Below, piece after piece: positions 32,901-40,827 of a stretch of DNA of 64,000 nucleotides. The notes under the pieces are model-generated. The model was not told where the DNA came from. It saw only the letters and a list, made by a program, of their open reading frames with translations, and ran no database searches. Location of the stretch: contig OZ219748.1 of assembly GCA_964291335.2 (NCBI GenBank), forward strand, positions 1,488,001 to 1,552,000, given 5' to 3'. The DNA comes from G964291335 sp964291335. GTDB lineage: Bacteria > Chloroflexota > Dehalococcoidia > Lucifugimonadales > UBA3495. Numbering within the stretch: position 1 is the first letter of the stretch; every line of letters begins with the position of its first letter. The position numbers and the translations under genes were made by a program.

Positions 32901-35900
32901 GTGCTGGTTGGCGTGGGGGTATCGGTAGGCGCACCGCCGGGCGTGTTGGTAGGCGTAGGCGTATCGGTAGGCGTTGCCGTTGGCGTAGGCGTATCGGTTG
33001 GGGTGGCGGTGGGCGTAGGTGTGTCGGTGGGCGTGCTGGTTGGCGTGGGCGTATCGGTAGGCGTTGCCGTCGGCGTAGGCGTGTCGGTGGGGGTGCTGGT
33101 TGGCGTGGGGGTATCGGTAGGGGTGTTGGTGGGCGTGGGCGTATTGGTAGGGGTATTGGTAGGCGTGGGGGTATCGGTAGGCGTGGGCGTATCGGTAGGT
33201 GTGGGGGTCGGCGTCGCCGGCGGCTGCGTGGTGAAACGCACCTTTATGCTGGTTACCTTCGGCTGATCCCAATCCTCCAGCCGGAGCGTCAGGTAGCTCA
33301 CCCCGGTCAGTTCGTCGGTCTTCAGCATCTGCGGCGTCTCCGGGCGTACCAACGAAATCTGCGCCAGCTCCTCGTCCGCGGCGTTGTACGCCTGGAAATG
33401 GGTATCGATGTCGTGGCCCGTCGGTTCGGTCATTATGCTGGCGCCAAACCGCCCGGCCATCGGCTCGGTCAGGTCAAAGCGGAACCAGGTCGCCACCAGG
33501 CTGCCCCCATCGGCCGCCTCCCGTTCGTTGAAGACCGCCGCCGCCTCTATATCCTGGTTCGCCGCCCGGATGATGTACGGGTCTGCTTCCGTCCCGGCGC
33601 CGCTGGCGATGGACCGGTCCGGGGTGGGCGTGGGCGTGTCGGTGGGCATGCTGGTGGGGGTGGGCGTGTTGGTAGGCGTGTTGGTAGGCGTGTTGGTAGG
33701 CGTGTTGGTAGGCGTGTTGGTAGGCGTGGGCGTGGGTGTGGGCGTGTTGGTAGGCGTGTTGGTAGGCGTGGGCGTGGGTGTGGGCGTGGGTGTGGGCGTG
33801 TTGGTAGGCGTGTTGGTAGGCGTGGGCGTGGGTGTGTCGGTAGGCGTGGGGGTATCCGTTGGGGTCGGGGTTGGCGTCAGCGTTCCCGTCGGCGTGGGGG
33901 TGGGTGTCGGGGTGTCTGTTGGCGTATTGGTAGGCGTCGGCGTAGGCGTATCCGTTGGCGTATTGGTGGGCGTCAGCGTTCCCGTGGGCGTCGGTGTGGC
34001 TGTGCCGGCCGGCGTCTTTCCAGACACGACGGCGGACCAGGGGCTGGAGCCGCGGCTATTGTGCGCCCGCACCCGGAACTGGTAAGTAGCGCCGTTGTCC
34101 AGCCCGGTTATGGTATAGCTGGTAGCGGTGTCCTGGACGGTAACCTCCGGGCTGGTGTCGGGCCAGCCTGCGCCCGCTTTGCGATGCTGAAATTCGTACC
34201 GGGTTACCCCGCTCACGGCCTGATAATGGAGGGTTATCTGCCCGGGCTCGATGAATATCCGGGTGAATAACGGCGCCCCCGGCGGGCTTGAGGGCGTAGG
34301 CGTGGGCGTATCGGTAGGTGTGGGGGTAGGCGTGGGCGTATCGGTAGGTGTGGGGGTAGGCGTGGGCGTATCGGTAGGTGTGGGGGTAGGCGTGGGCGTA
34401 TCGGTAGGTGTGGGGGTAGGCGTGGGCGTATCGGTAGGCGTTGGGGTAGGCGTGGGCGTGTCGGTAGGCGTTGGGGTAGGCGTGGGCGTATCGGTAGGCG
34501 TTGGGGTAGGCGTGGGTGTATCGGTAGGGGTATTGGTGGGCGTGGGTGTATCGGTAGGCGTGTTGGTGGGCGTAGGCGTGCTGGTGGGCGTAGGCGTGCT
34601 GGTGGGCGTTGGCGTGGGGGTGTTGGGCGTGGTGGTCGCCTCATCCGATGCAGCGCCATTTCCGGCGGCATTCACCGCCCGAACCTTGAAGGCGTAGTCC
34701 GTGCCGTGGGTCAGGCCAGGCGCATCGTAGGTGTCCGTCTCCGCGTCGGAGAAAGGAATTATCCGCCAGGGCCCGTAGGCTTCCCCGAGCGCCTTCTGCT
34801 GGTATTCCCACCGGACAATGCTGTTGTCCTCTGGGTCGGTCCACGCCAGGACTGCATGGTTGGCGCCGCCGGTAACGGTCAAACCCGTCGGCTTGGCCGG
34901 CGGCGCCACCATCGGGAGCGGGGTAGAGGGGGGGTTGTCAATGTTGACGATCCGGACAATCAACGTTTCCGACTGGGCTCTTCCCGCACCGGTAAAGGTC
35001 AATGCCTGAATCCGATACAGGCGCACTTCGCCGTGCTGAAGGTCAGAGGTGTCTATGGTCCCGATGCGGCCGGGTTCACGCACATGGCTTTCATCGATTA
35101 AAGTGCCTCCCCGTTCCCACTTCTCGCCGGGTAGTACGTACTTCACCACCCACCACCGGATATTGGAGAAGTTATCCGCAGGCGCCACCGTCCACCTGAA
35201 CGTCACGGTGTCCTCGGTTGCCGTGGCCGTAACCGTCTCGGGTCTGAAAGGGACCTTCAGGGACGTTCGACTGGACTGCCGGCTGGCGCCGGCGGAGTTC
35301 ACGGCGCGGATCCGGAACTGCCAGGTATTACCCATACTCAGACCGGTAATTATGTGCGTGGTGGTTGCCGCGTCCGAGCCGATTATCGGCGTCCACGGTC
35401 TCCATTCCTGGTCCCGGATCCTGTACCGGTACTCATAGCCCGTTACATTCGTGTTGACCGGGGCGGCCCAGGCGAGCTTAACATCCCGGGGGCCGACCAG
35501 AGTGACGGTGAAGCCGGTCGGCTGGCCCGGCCGTTTGCCGGACGCGCCGGTGGGTGTGGGCGTATCGGTTGGGGTGGCCGTCGGCGTGGGCGTATCAGTA
35601 GGTGTGGCGGTAGGCGTTGGGGTATCGGTGGGCGTGGCGGTAGGCGTTGGGGTATCGGTGGGCGTGCTGGTGGGCGTTGGGGTATCGGTGGGCGCGCTGG
35701 TGGGCGTTGGGGTATCGGTGGGTGCGCTGGTGGGCGTTGGGGTATCGGTGGGTGCGCTGGTGGGCGTTGGGGTATCGGTGGGCGCGCTGGTGGGCGTTGG
35801 GGTATCGGTGGGCGTGCTGGTAGGCGTTGGGGTATCGGTGGGCGTGCTGGTGGGCGTGGGCGTATCGGTAGGTGTGGGCGTATCGGTGGGTGCGCTGGTG

Positions 35901-38794
35901 GGTGTGGGCGTATCGGTGGGTGCGCTGGTGGGTGTGGGCGTATCGGTGGGTGCGCTGGTGGGCGTTGGGGTATCGGTGGGTGCGCTGGTGGGCGTTGGGG
36001 TATCGGTGGGCGCGCTGGTGGGCGTGGGGGTGGGCGCGGCATCATCGTTCACAATAAGCAGGCTGACGTTGCCAAAAGTCCAGCCCGACTGGGGGGCGGG
36101 GGGCGGCCCGTAACTGGCGGTTAAGGTTACCGACTCGTTCTGCTCGACGTCGGTGTCCCCCCAAATGCCCAGTTTCCAGGTTCCCTGCTTAGTCCCTTCA
36201 GCAACCGTTAAAGCCGTCCCGTCCGGGTAACAGACGTCCGCTGTCGGTGCGCGTTGGGTGCAGGATGTTCCGGCGGCGCCGGCGACCAGGGTGGCGGTGG
36301 AGGTTCCGGCGCTGACTCCCATAGTGATTGTGAAGTTAGCCGGCGCCGCCTCGCCCAGGAGGGCATTGACGGTAACGTCTTGTTTGCCGGAATTGCCCTC
36401 GGCAACCCGGTTGTTGGCCACCCAGAGCGCGACCTGCTTGCCGGTTGGCAAGGACAACGGCGTGGCCTTCACCGTCGCCGCCGGGTTGTTTGTTGAGTAT
36501 GCGTTATTGGCGATCACCTCGAAAGTATATTCCGTACCGCCGGTCAGGCCGGTGACGGTGGCGGATGGGCCAGCGTTTTTTTGAATAGTTGCCCAGGCGC
36601 TCCAGTCCTCTCCGGCGGCCTGGTAGCGATAATTCCAGCTAGTGAGTTGCCAGATCGCTTCAGCCTGGTCCCAATGCAGGGTTACCCGCCCCGGACCCGT
36701 GGTTGCGGTCAGCCCGGTCGGGGTCGGCGGCGGGCCCAGCCATAAGGTCAGGCTGTTGGATGCCCCCCCTGCGGCGTCGCCATTCACGGCGCGGACACGA
36801 AACCGGGAAAGGCCATCTCCCGGAACGGTCATGACAAAAGCCGGCCTGGTGGCCTGGTCAGGACTGCTGGCAATGGCGGCGGTCGCTGGAGGAAAAGGCG
36901 TTTGCCAGGCCTCGTCGTTCACCTGGGTCTGGATGCCGGTGATGTGGCCGCAGTTGGCCGGAATGGTCAGCGTCGCTGTGATGAAAATACCCCCCAGTCT
37001 GCCAGCCAGACCTATTCGGCACGGGGTAACGCGTTGGGCCGAGGTGGTCGCCGCGGCGGAGGCGGCGCCGGGAACATACGGGACGGCGCCGCTGCGGGCG
37101 CGAACCTGGAAGGTGTACCGGAAGCCGGGGCGCAGGCTGCTGACGGTGTGGCCGGCGGTTTTCGCCGAGGAACCGGCAATGTCCTGCCAGACACTGTAGC
37201 TGCCTTCGTGCTGCTGGTAACGCACCTGCCAGCCGGCAATCTGCTCCGGGTTGGCGGCGGGGGGCGTCCAGGCCAGCGCTGCCTGACCATCAGCTTCGCC
37301 CACCGCCGCGGTGAAGTCGGTGGGTTGCCCCGGGGCGGCGGTAATGTCGTCATCGTTGGCAATAACCAGGCTGACCGAGCCGGGATTCCAGAGGGCCGCT
37401 AATGGGGTGACCTGCAGCGTCAGGGTTTCGTCGGCCTCCGGCCGGGTGTCGCCGCGAATGGCGATGACAAAGCTGGCCGTCGTGCTTGCCGGGGACACCT
37501 GAAGCACGCTGTCATTGATCCCGGTTAACCCCCGAACATAGCAGTAGTCCGCGTCAGCCGCGCTCGGCGCGGAACAGGAGGCGCTGCCAAAGTTGGTGTT
37601 GGCGGTTGCGGTGGAAGCTGCGCTGTCCATGGCGACGTTGAGCTGAAAGCTGTCCGGCGCCGCCTCGCCCAGGGTAACGCTGACCTCCACTTCCCGGGTG
37701 CCGGAGTTTCCTTCCGTTAGGCTGGCATTCTGGACCGACAGGGAGACGGTTTTGGTGGTCGGCGACGCCAGCACCTCGTCGGCCGCCGGGCCGCTGCCGG
37801 CGGAGTTGACGGCGCGGATTTCCCAGGCGTATTGCGTGCCGTTGGTCAGGGAGGAAAAAACGTGGGAGGTGGTGTCGGCGTCCGAAGGGGTTAGATCGCT
37901 CCAGGCGCCATAGTCCGCAGCGCCGGCCTTCTGCCGGTACTGATATTTGGCAATGGTGGGGTCCGACGGGTTGGCCCACTGGAGGGTAATCGACCGGTCG
38001 CCGGGGACGGGGATGAGGGAAGACGGCTTGCCCGGCGGGGCGCCGGCCTCGATGACCGTAACCATCACCGTGCCGGCCACCGGGAGCGCGGCGCTCAAAC
38101 GGTGGGTAATGCTGACGGTTCCGGTGGCAACGGCGGTTATCGTGACGCCCTCCGTATCCCCATTCTCCAGTTCCACCGATGCCGGGGCGACAGTGGCTAT
38201 ATCCGTGTCGCTGCTGGTCAGCGTAATCGTCGCGCTCGCCGCATCATCGGTGGTAAAGACCTGGTAGGTCGCCGTCTCGCCCTTCAGTATGGTATTGGGG
38301 GCGTTCTGGAAAGCCAGGTAGCGGGTGTCAGCGTTCACCACGGTAACTTCCGCCGTATCGGACCAGGGGCTGTCATTAACCACCCCCGGAACGCCGGTCT
38401 GGGCTACGGACCGTATCCGGTATTCCAGCACCTGGCCGTGGTACAGGCTGGATACGTCCACGTTGTGCGTTCTGGTCGCCGCGGTGGCCCCGGTAACCGC
38501 CTGGTTCTGACTGCTGCCGGTCGGCCAGGGGCTCCCCTTTTCCCGCGCCTGGTATTCCCAGGCAGAGATGGAGCTGTCGGTGGCCGCGGTCCAGGTCAGG
38601 GTAACCTGGTCCTCCTCCGGCGCAGTGGCCGTCAGGCTGGTCGGTTTGACCGGGCTGCCCCCGCTGGTCTGGGCCTCGAGGGGAAGGGCATCAGACGCCA
38701 GCGCCGTTACCAATACCCCGGATAAGGCCAGCAGGACGGCGGCGGCGGTAATCGGCCAGGCAAACCGGGTTTTGATGCTGCGCAAAACGTTCAT
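29966..38794 (-). CDS. Giant secreted fibronectin-III/Calx-beta surface protein with T/P-rich linkers
   Basis: The start at 38794 gives 2,942 residues and a signal peptide (basic MNVLRSIKTRF, hydrophobic core, ALASDA). I count about 11 FnIII-like domains, an Ig-like domain (about 150-250) and two Calx-beta-like segments (about 345-470 and 750-905). A PPC-like domain is at about 1731-1856. These are separated by five Thr/Pro/Asp linkers at about 917-1081, 1386-1503, 1595-1731, 1858-2058 and 2365-2905. FnIII triplets 1081-1386 and 2058-2364 are duplicates of each other. One membrane helix and RR end the chain (2916-2942); no LPXTG is seen. It is probably a cell-surface adhesin or scaffold, its linkers perhaps glycosylated. 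A longer start upstream through the poly-G tract is possible. Confidence 0.82.
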   Translation of the reverse strand: MNVLRSIKTRFAWPITAAAVLLALSGVLVTALASDALPLEAQTSGGSPVKPTSLTATAPEEDQVTLTWTAATDSSISAWEYQAREKGSPWPTGSSQNQAVTGATAATRTHNVDVSSLYHGQVLEYRIRSVAQTGVPGVVNDSPWSDTAEVTVVNADTRYLAFQNAPNTILKGETATYQVFTTDDAASATITLTSSDTDIATVAPASVELENGDTEGVTITAVATGTVSITHRLSAALPVAGTVMVTVIEAGAPPGKPSSLIPVPGDRSITLQWANPSDPTIAKYQYRQKAGAADYGAWSDLTPSDADTTSHVFSSLTNGTQYAWEIRAVNSAGSGPAADEVLASPTTKTVSLSVQNASLTEGNSGTREVEVSVTLGEAAPDSFQLNVAMDSAASTATANTNFGSASCSAPSAADADYCYVRGLTGINDSVLQVSPASTTASFVIAIRGDTRPEADETLTLQVTPLAALWNPGSVSLVIANDDDITAAPGQPTDFTAAVGEADGQAALAWTPPAANPEQIAGWQVRYQQHEGSYSVWQDIAGSSAKTAGHTVSSLRPGFRYTFQVRARSGAVPYVPGAASAAATTSAQRVTPCRIGLAGRLGGIFITATLTIPANCGHITGIQTQVNDEAWQTPFPPATAAIASSPDQATRPAFVMTVPGDGLSRFRVRAVNGDAAGGASNSLTLWLGPPPTPTGLTATTGPGRVTLHWDQAEAIWQLTSWNYRYQAAGEDWSAWATIQKNAGPSATVTGLTGGTEYTFEVIANNAYSTNNPAATVKATPLSLPTGKQVALWVANNRVAEGNSGKQDVTVNALLGEAAPANFTITMGVSAGTSTATLVAGAAGTSCTQRAPTADVCYPDGTALTVAEGTKQGTWKLGIWGDTDVEQNESVTLTASYGPPPAPQSGWTFGNVSLLIVNDDAAPTPTPTSAPTDTPTPTSAPTDTPTPTSAPTDTPTPTSAPTDTPTPTSAPTDTPTPTDTPTPTSTPTDTPTPTSTPTDTPTPTSAPTDTPTPTSAPTDTPTPTSAPTDTPTPTSAPTDTPTPTSTPTDTPTPTATPTDTPTPTATPTDTPTPTATPTDTPTPTGASGKRPGQPTGFTVTLVGPRDVKLAWAAPVNTNVTGYEYRYRIRDQEWRPWTPIIGSDAATTTHIITGLSMGNTWQFRIRAVNSAGASRQSSRTSLKVPFRPETVTATATEDTVTFRWTVAPADNFSNIRWWVVKYVLPGEKWERGGTLIDESHVREPGRIGTIDTSDLQHGEVRLYRIQALTFTGAGRAQSETLIVRIVNIDNPPSTPLPMVAPPAKPTGLTVTGGANHAVLAWTDPEDNSIVRWEYQQKALGEAYGPWRIIPFSDAETDTYDAPGLTHGTDYAFKVRAVNAAGNGAASDEATTTPNTPTPTPTSTPTPTSTPTPTNTPTDTPTPTNTPTDTPTPTPTPTDTPTPTPTPTDTPTPTPTPTDTPTPTPTPTDTPTPTPTPTDTPTPTPTPTDTPTPTPTPTDTPTPTPSSPPGAPLFTRIFIEPGQITLHYQAVSGVTRYEFQHRKAGAGWPDTSPEVTVQDTATSYTITGLDNGATYQFRVRAHNSRGSSPWSAVVSGKTPAGTATPTPTGTLTPTNTPTDTPTPTPTNTPTDTPTPTPTPTGTLTPTPTPTDTPTPTDTPTPTPTNTPTNTPTPTPTPTPTPTNTPTNTPTPTPTPTNTPTNTPTNTPTNTPTNTPTPTSMPTDTPTPTPDRSIASGAGTEADPYIIRAANQDIEAAAVFNEREAADGGSLVATWFRFDLTEPMAGRFGASIMTEPTGHDIDTHFQAYNAADEELAQISLVRPETPQMLKTDELTGVSYLTLRLEDWDQPKVTSIKVRFTTQPPATPTPTPTDTPTPTDTPTPTNTPTNTPTPTNTPTDTPTPTSTPTDTPTPTATPTDTPTPTSTPTDTPTPTATPTDTPTPTATPTDTPTPTNTPGGAPTDTPTPTSTPTDTPTPTATPTDTPTPTPTPTDTPTPTNTPTDTPTPTSTPTDTPTPTNTPTDTPTPTATPTDTPTPTATPTDTPTPTATPTDTPTPTPMPGGTPGAPTDTTGSVAGPRDIKLTWTAPVGQEITRYEYQQKKGNAARGPWLPIPGSDAATTTHTVSGLNMGFTWRFRVRAVNSYGAGLPSTEPAVTLPVLVETVTATVSEDTVVVRWTVGAGDNLDAVAWWDVRYRRAASGQWSGSGSQISGLISKGGRSKNVSTSGAQHGDPREYRVRAAASDLNVSPISPQGVIVRIINANNQPATPFPTVTPPAKPTGLTATGGRQHVKLAWTDPEDTSIFRWEYQQKAGTGNYGNWQIVPFSGAATDSHEVTGLAGGTQYAFKVRAVNVDGNSAASDEATVMTTAANTPTPTATPTDTPTPTPTDTPTPTATPTDTPTPTATPTDTPTPTATPTDTPTPTATPTDTPTPTATPTDTPTPTATPTDTPTSTATPTDTPTPTATPTGTLPPSPTPTPTSTPTDTPTPTPTSTPTDTPTPTPTNTPGGAPTDTPTPTSTPTDTPTPTPTNTPGGAPTDTPTPTSTPTDTPTPTPTNTPGGAPTDTPTPTSAPTDTPTPTPTNTPGGAPTDTPTPTSTPTDTPTDTPTPTATPTGTLTPSPTPTPTATPTDTPTPTSTHTPTATATPTDTPTPTTTPTDTPTGMSPTDTPTPASMPTDTPAPTPTATPADAPTNTPTPASMPTDTPAPTPTATPADAPTNTPTPTSMPANTPAPTSTATPMPAPRVVFGGRRPSAASATATPTPMPTATRVPAATTRPRPTPITDPATATPPTATPTATATVTLTPTLTATPTAAPVTPTRRAARLRTATPEVRPTATPQLTPTPTATPTATPTATATATPTPTPRWVARAPVVVQPAATPTAAATATPTATPTATATATPLPPAAPTPAAPPPEPEDDVNWLLWGMVGLFGVVVAAGGVYLYQLRR
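30090..31700 (-). repeat. Minisatellite coding the longest T/P linker
   Basis: Tandem GT-rich repeats encode Thr-Asp-Thr-Pro-Thr-Pro units. Within it, about 31026-31345 holds four copies of a 78-base unit encoding a 26-residue block that contains N-T-P-G-G-A-P. Copies differ by few bases, which is consistent with recent unequal exchange. Confidence 0.8.
32625..33220 (-). repeat. Minisatellite coding the fourth T/P linker
   Basis: Tandem units of about 30 bases encode TPTDTPTPTx blocks, including one N-T-P-G-G-A-P variant shared with the linker at 30090-31700. Confidence 0.75.
33610..34010 (-). repeat. Minisatellite coding the third T/P linker
   Basis: Short GT-rich tandem repeats encode TPTNTPTN and TPTPTPTN blocks. 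The 12-base unit GGCGTGTTGGTA is repeated in a row at about 33670-33725. Confidence 0.75.
34297..34640 (-). repeat. 30-base minisatellite coding the second T/P linker
   Basis: About eight near-identical 30-base units (GGCGTATCGGTAGGTGTGGG followed by GGTAGGCGTG) run from about 34302 to 34530. They encode the decapeptide TDTPTPTPTP; less regular units follow. Confidence 0.82.
35551..36044 (-). repeat. 30-base minisatellite coding the first T/P linker
   Basis: Tandem units of about 30 bases encode TPTSAPTDTP-type decapeptides, with one 18-base short unit near 35865-35885. Confidence 0.8.
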
Positions 38795-38820
38795 CGGCTT
38801 GCCGCCTCGCTCAAAAACTC

Positions 38821-38848
38821 GGGGGGGGGGGGGGGGGGGGGGGGGGGG
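38821..38848. repeat. Homopolymer run of 28 G upstream of the giant surface-protein gene
   Basis: Twenty-eight consecutive G residues (C in the mRNA) lie 27 bases before the ATG at 38794. The frame of the surface protein is open through the tract and codes poly-proline. A possible upstream ATG, MIVNRLNQGK with GGGAAG before it, would put the tract inside the reading frame. Such tracts slip easily. An assembly artefact is also possible. Confidence 0.85.
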
Positions 38849-39030
38849 TGAAACGCGCCGGCGCTTGCCCTGATTAAGTCGGTTCACTATCATCGCTTCC
38901 CGGATTAAAAATTGCCAATACCGTTCTGCAATTGGAGTTAAAGAAAGCTGGAAGGCAACAACCGAAGCGGGCGGCAGCTGGGCCTTTGGCAATGCCGGAA
39001 CTTTACGGCCGTTTCACCGACGCCGGCGGT

Positions 39031-39059
39031 ATTATAAAGACTGCCGCCGGATAAAACAA
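39031..39059 (-). promoter_or_regulatory. Promoter of the giant surface-protein gene, TTGTTT-N17-TATAAT
   Basis: On the minus strand TTGTTT (39054-39059) and a perfect TATAAT (39031-39036) are 17 bases apart. The transcript would have a leader of about 230 bases that includes the 28-base C tract. Confidence 0.6.
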
Positions 39060-39126
39060 TAATCTGCGGTGGCCGGTATTCCCGGCGTATTATGGTCAGC
39101 AAAGCGAACCCGGCCGCCGCCGGCGC

Positions 39127-40149
39127 CTAATCGATACGATAGACCCGGGCGGCGACGTTGTGGAACAGAGCGGCCCGCTCGGCGTCCGAATAGCCGGCCG
39201 ACAGGCGTTTGAAAGCGTTGTAGAGGATGTGGTGCGAATAAGATACCTTGTCCACCGGGAAGTTGCTCTCGAACATGCAGCGGTCAGGGCCGAACTGTTC
39301 AATGCAGTAATGGAGCAGGGGGGCCATGTCGCCGGCCAGTTCCGCCGAGCCGATGGGCCGGCTGCGGGTATGCCAGTCGAAGCCGGTGCGGGGCATACCG
39401 ATTCCGCCCAGCTTGCATACCACGTTGGGGCATTGAGCCACGGCGGCAATGCCGCTGCGCCAGGTCTGCATTACCTCTTCCGTCCGTCCGGCATAGGGGC
39501 CCACCCGAATCAGGCCGCCGATATGGTTCAGGATGATGGTCAGGTCGGGTACGGCCCGGGCGAAGTCGGCCAGTTCCGGCAGCTGCGGGAAGTAGAGCCA
39601 ACCCTCCAGGGACAGGCCCATTCGGGCCAACACCCGGGCGCCGGCCCGGAAATTGTCGCCGGCCAACTGCCCCGGCAGCTGGTGGGCTGCCGTGTTTTCC
39701 ACTTCCGGGTGCGGGTCCCAGGTTACCGAGTGGCGGATGCCCCGGAACCGGTTGGGGCTGGCGGCCTGCAAGGCTTCCAGCGCCGGCGCCACCGCTGCGC
39801 CCAGGTTCAGGTTGGCGTGGCCGATAATCGCAGCGGCGGCCCGGGCCGGCCCGTACGACCCGCTGGCGCTGGCCGCCGCCTGACCCTGCGCAAACTCCAC
39901 CTCGCCGACCGGCCGCAGCTCCGCCGGCCCGTCAGCCCGGTACATGGCCCGCGCCTCGATAAACACAGTGGAACGGATGTTATGGCCGCAGTTCAGGTCA
40001 TCGGCCAACTCCGGCAGCAGGTATCGCTGATATGGAATACGCTCGGAACGGCCATCCCAGAAGTGATGGTGCGGGTCGCAGATGGGCAAATCCGGTTCCA
40101 GCGTATCTTCCCGGGTCAGTTCCAGCCAGTCATTGCCTCCGAAAGGCAT
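39127..40149 (-). CDS. Amidohydrolase-2-family metal-dependent hydrolase
   Basis: ATG at 40149 follows AAGGAGGGG, giving 340 residues. The TIM-barrel amidohydrolase signs are DPHHHFW at the first strand (the HxH metal ligands), FRGIRHSV, ILNHIGG (His at strand 6) and MFESNFPVDK (the Asp-containing last strand, in the form often seen in lactonase-like members). Relatives hydrolyse lactones or decarboxylate aromatic acids. A VOC protein and an SDR gene lie upstream on the same strand, which suggests a shared catabolic route. Confidence 0.85.
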   Translation of the reverse strand: MPFGGNDWLELTREDTLEPDLPICDPHHHFWDGRSERIPYQRYLLPELADDLNCGHNIRSTVFIEARAMYRADGPAELRPVGEVEFAQGQAAASASGSYGPARAAAAIIGHANLNLGAAVAPALEALQAASPNRFRGIRHSVTWDPHPEVENTAAHQLPGQLAGDNFRAGARVLARMGLSLEGWLYFPQLPELADFARAVPDLTIILNHIGGLIRVGPYAGRTEEVMQTWRSGIAAVAQCPNVVCKLGGIGMPRTGFDWHTRSRPIGSAELAGDMAPLLHYCIEQFGPDRCMFESNFPVDKVSYSHHILYNAFKRLSAGYSDAERAALFHNVAARVYRID

Positions 40150-40225
40150 AGCGTCCCCTCCTTGCGCCGGGGTATTGAAGCAAATTGCAGCAGGTGGATA
40201 ACCTGGCGCCGGCCGGGCTGCCGGC

Positions 40226-40669
40226 TTAATAGTGGCGCAGTTCCACCACATTGTCGTCCGGGTCGTAGATATACAGGGAAACGCCGTCGCCGCGCGCCCC
40301 CCAGCGCCGGCCGGGGCCCGCCTGGATTGCTACGCCCAGCGCCTCAAACCCCGCTTTCAGGGCCTCCATGTCGGTCGGCTCGATGACCATGCAGTAGTGA
40401 TCCTGGTTGCGCGCTCCTTCCCGGCCGATGGGTTCCTGCTCTGAAGCGAACAGGTCGATGATGGTATTGGCGTTGAGCCGCACCGACGGGAAGCGGATTT
40501 CGCCGGCCCGCCACTGCGCTACCCGCTCGGTTGGCAGGCCCAGCACCTCCGAGTAGAAACGCAGGGATTTTTCCACGTCCCTGACCCGCAGCACGATATG
40601 ATCCAGCTCCGTAATGGTTACCAGGGGTCTGGCGGCGCGGCCAACGGACTGGTCGGTTTGAGTTGCCAT
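40226..40669 (-). CDS. VOC-superfamily (glyoxalase/dioxygenase-like) protein
   Basis: ATG at 40669 is preceded by AAGGAGG. The 147-residue protein is one VOC unit: LDHIVLRVRDVEKSLRFYSEVLGLP opens the first module, HYCMVIEP the second, and YIYDPDDNVVELRHY is the typical end with a metal-ligand Glu. The candidate metal-binding residues His26, His93 and the final Glu are visible. The substrate is unknown. The gene lies 76 bases before the amidohydrolase gene. Confidence 0.85.
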   Translation of the reverse strand: MATQTDQSVGRAARPLVTITELDHIVLRVRDVEKSLRFYSEVLGLPTERVAQWRAGEIRFPSVRLNANTIIDLFASEQEPIGREGARNQDHYCMVIEPTDMEALKAGFEALGVAIQAGPGRRWGARGDGVSLYIYDPDDNVVELRHY

Positions 40670-40827
40670 AGTCAACCTCCTTGCTGCTCGCTGAGCTTGT
40701 TCGGGTTAGACCGGCGTCGGTGGCTGCCGGGGATACCGGCGCCGGCTGGAACCTCCGCCGGTTGCGGACCGGGTGGCCCGCCGGCTGCTAATTTACTACC
40801 GAAAGCGGCGCCCGGCAAGGGCCGGGG

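Noticed and set aside
32510..34270. Plus-strand frame rich in Gly and Arg across linkers 3 and 4
   Set aside because: Composition follows entirely from the opposite-strand repeats; other linkers give the same kind of shadow frames.
34297..34530. Regular 30-base repeats that could be mistaken for a CRISPR array
   Set aside because: The units are adjacent with no unique spacers and are in frame with a coding linker.
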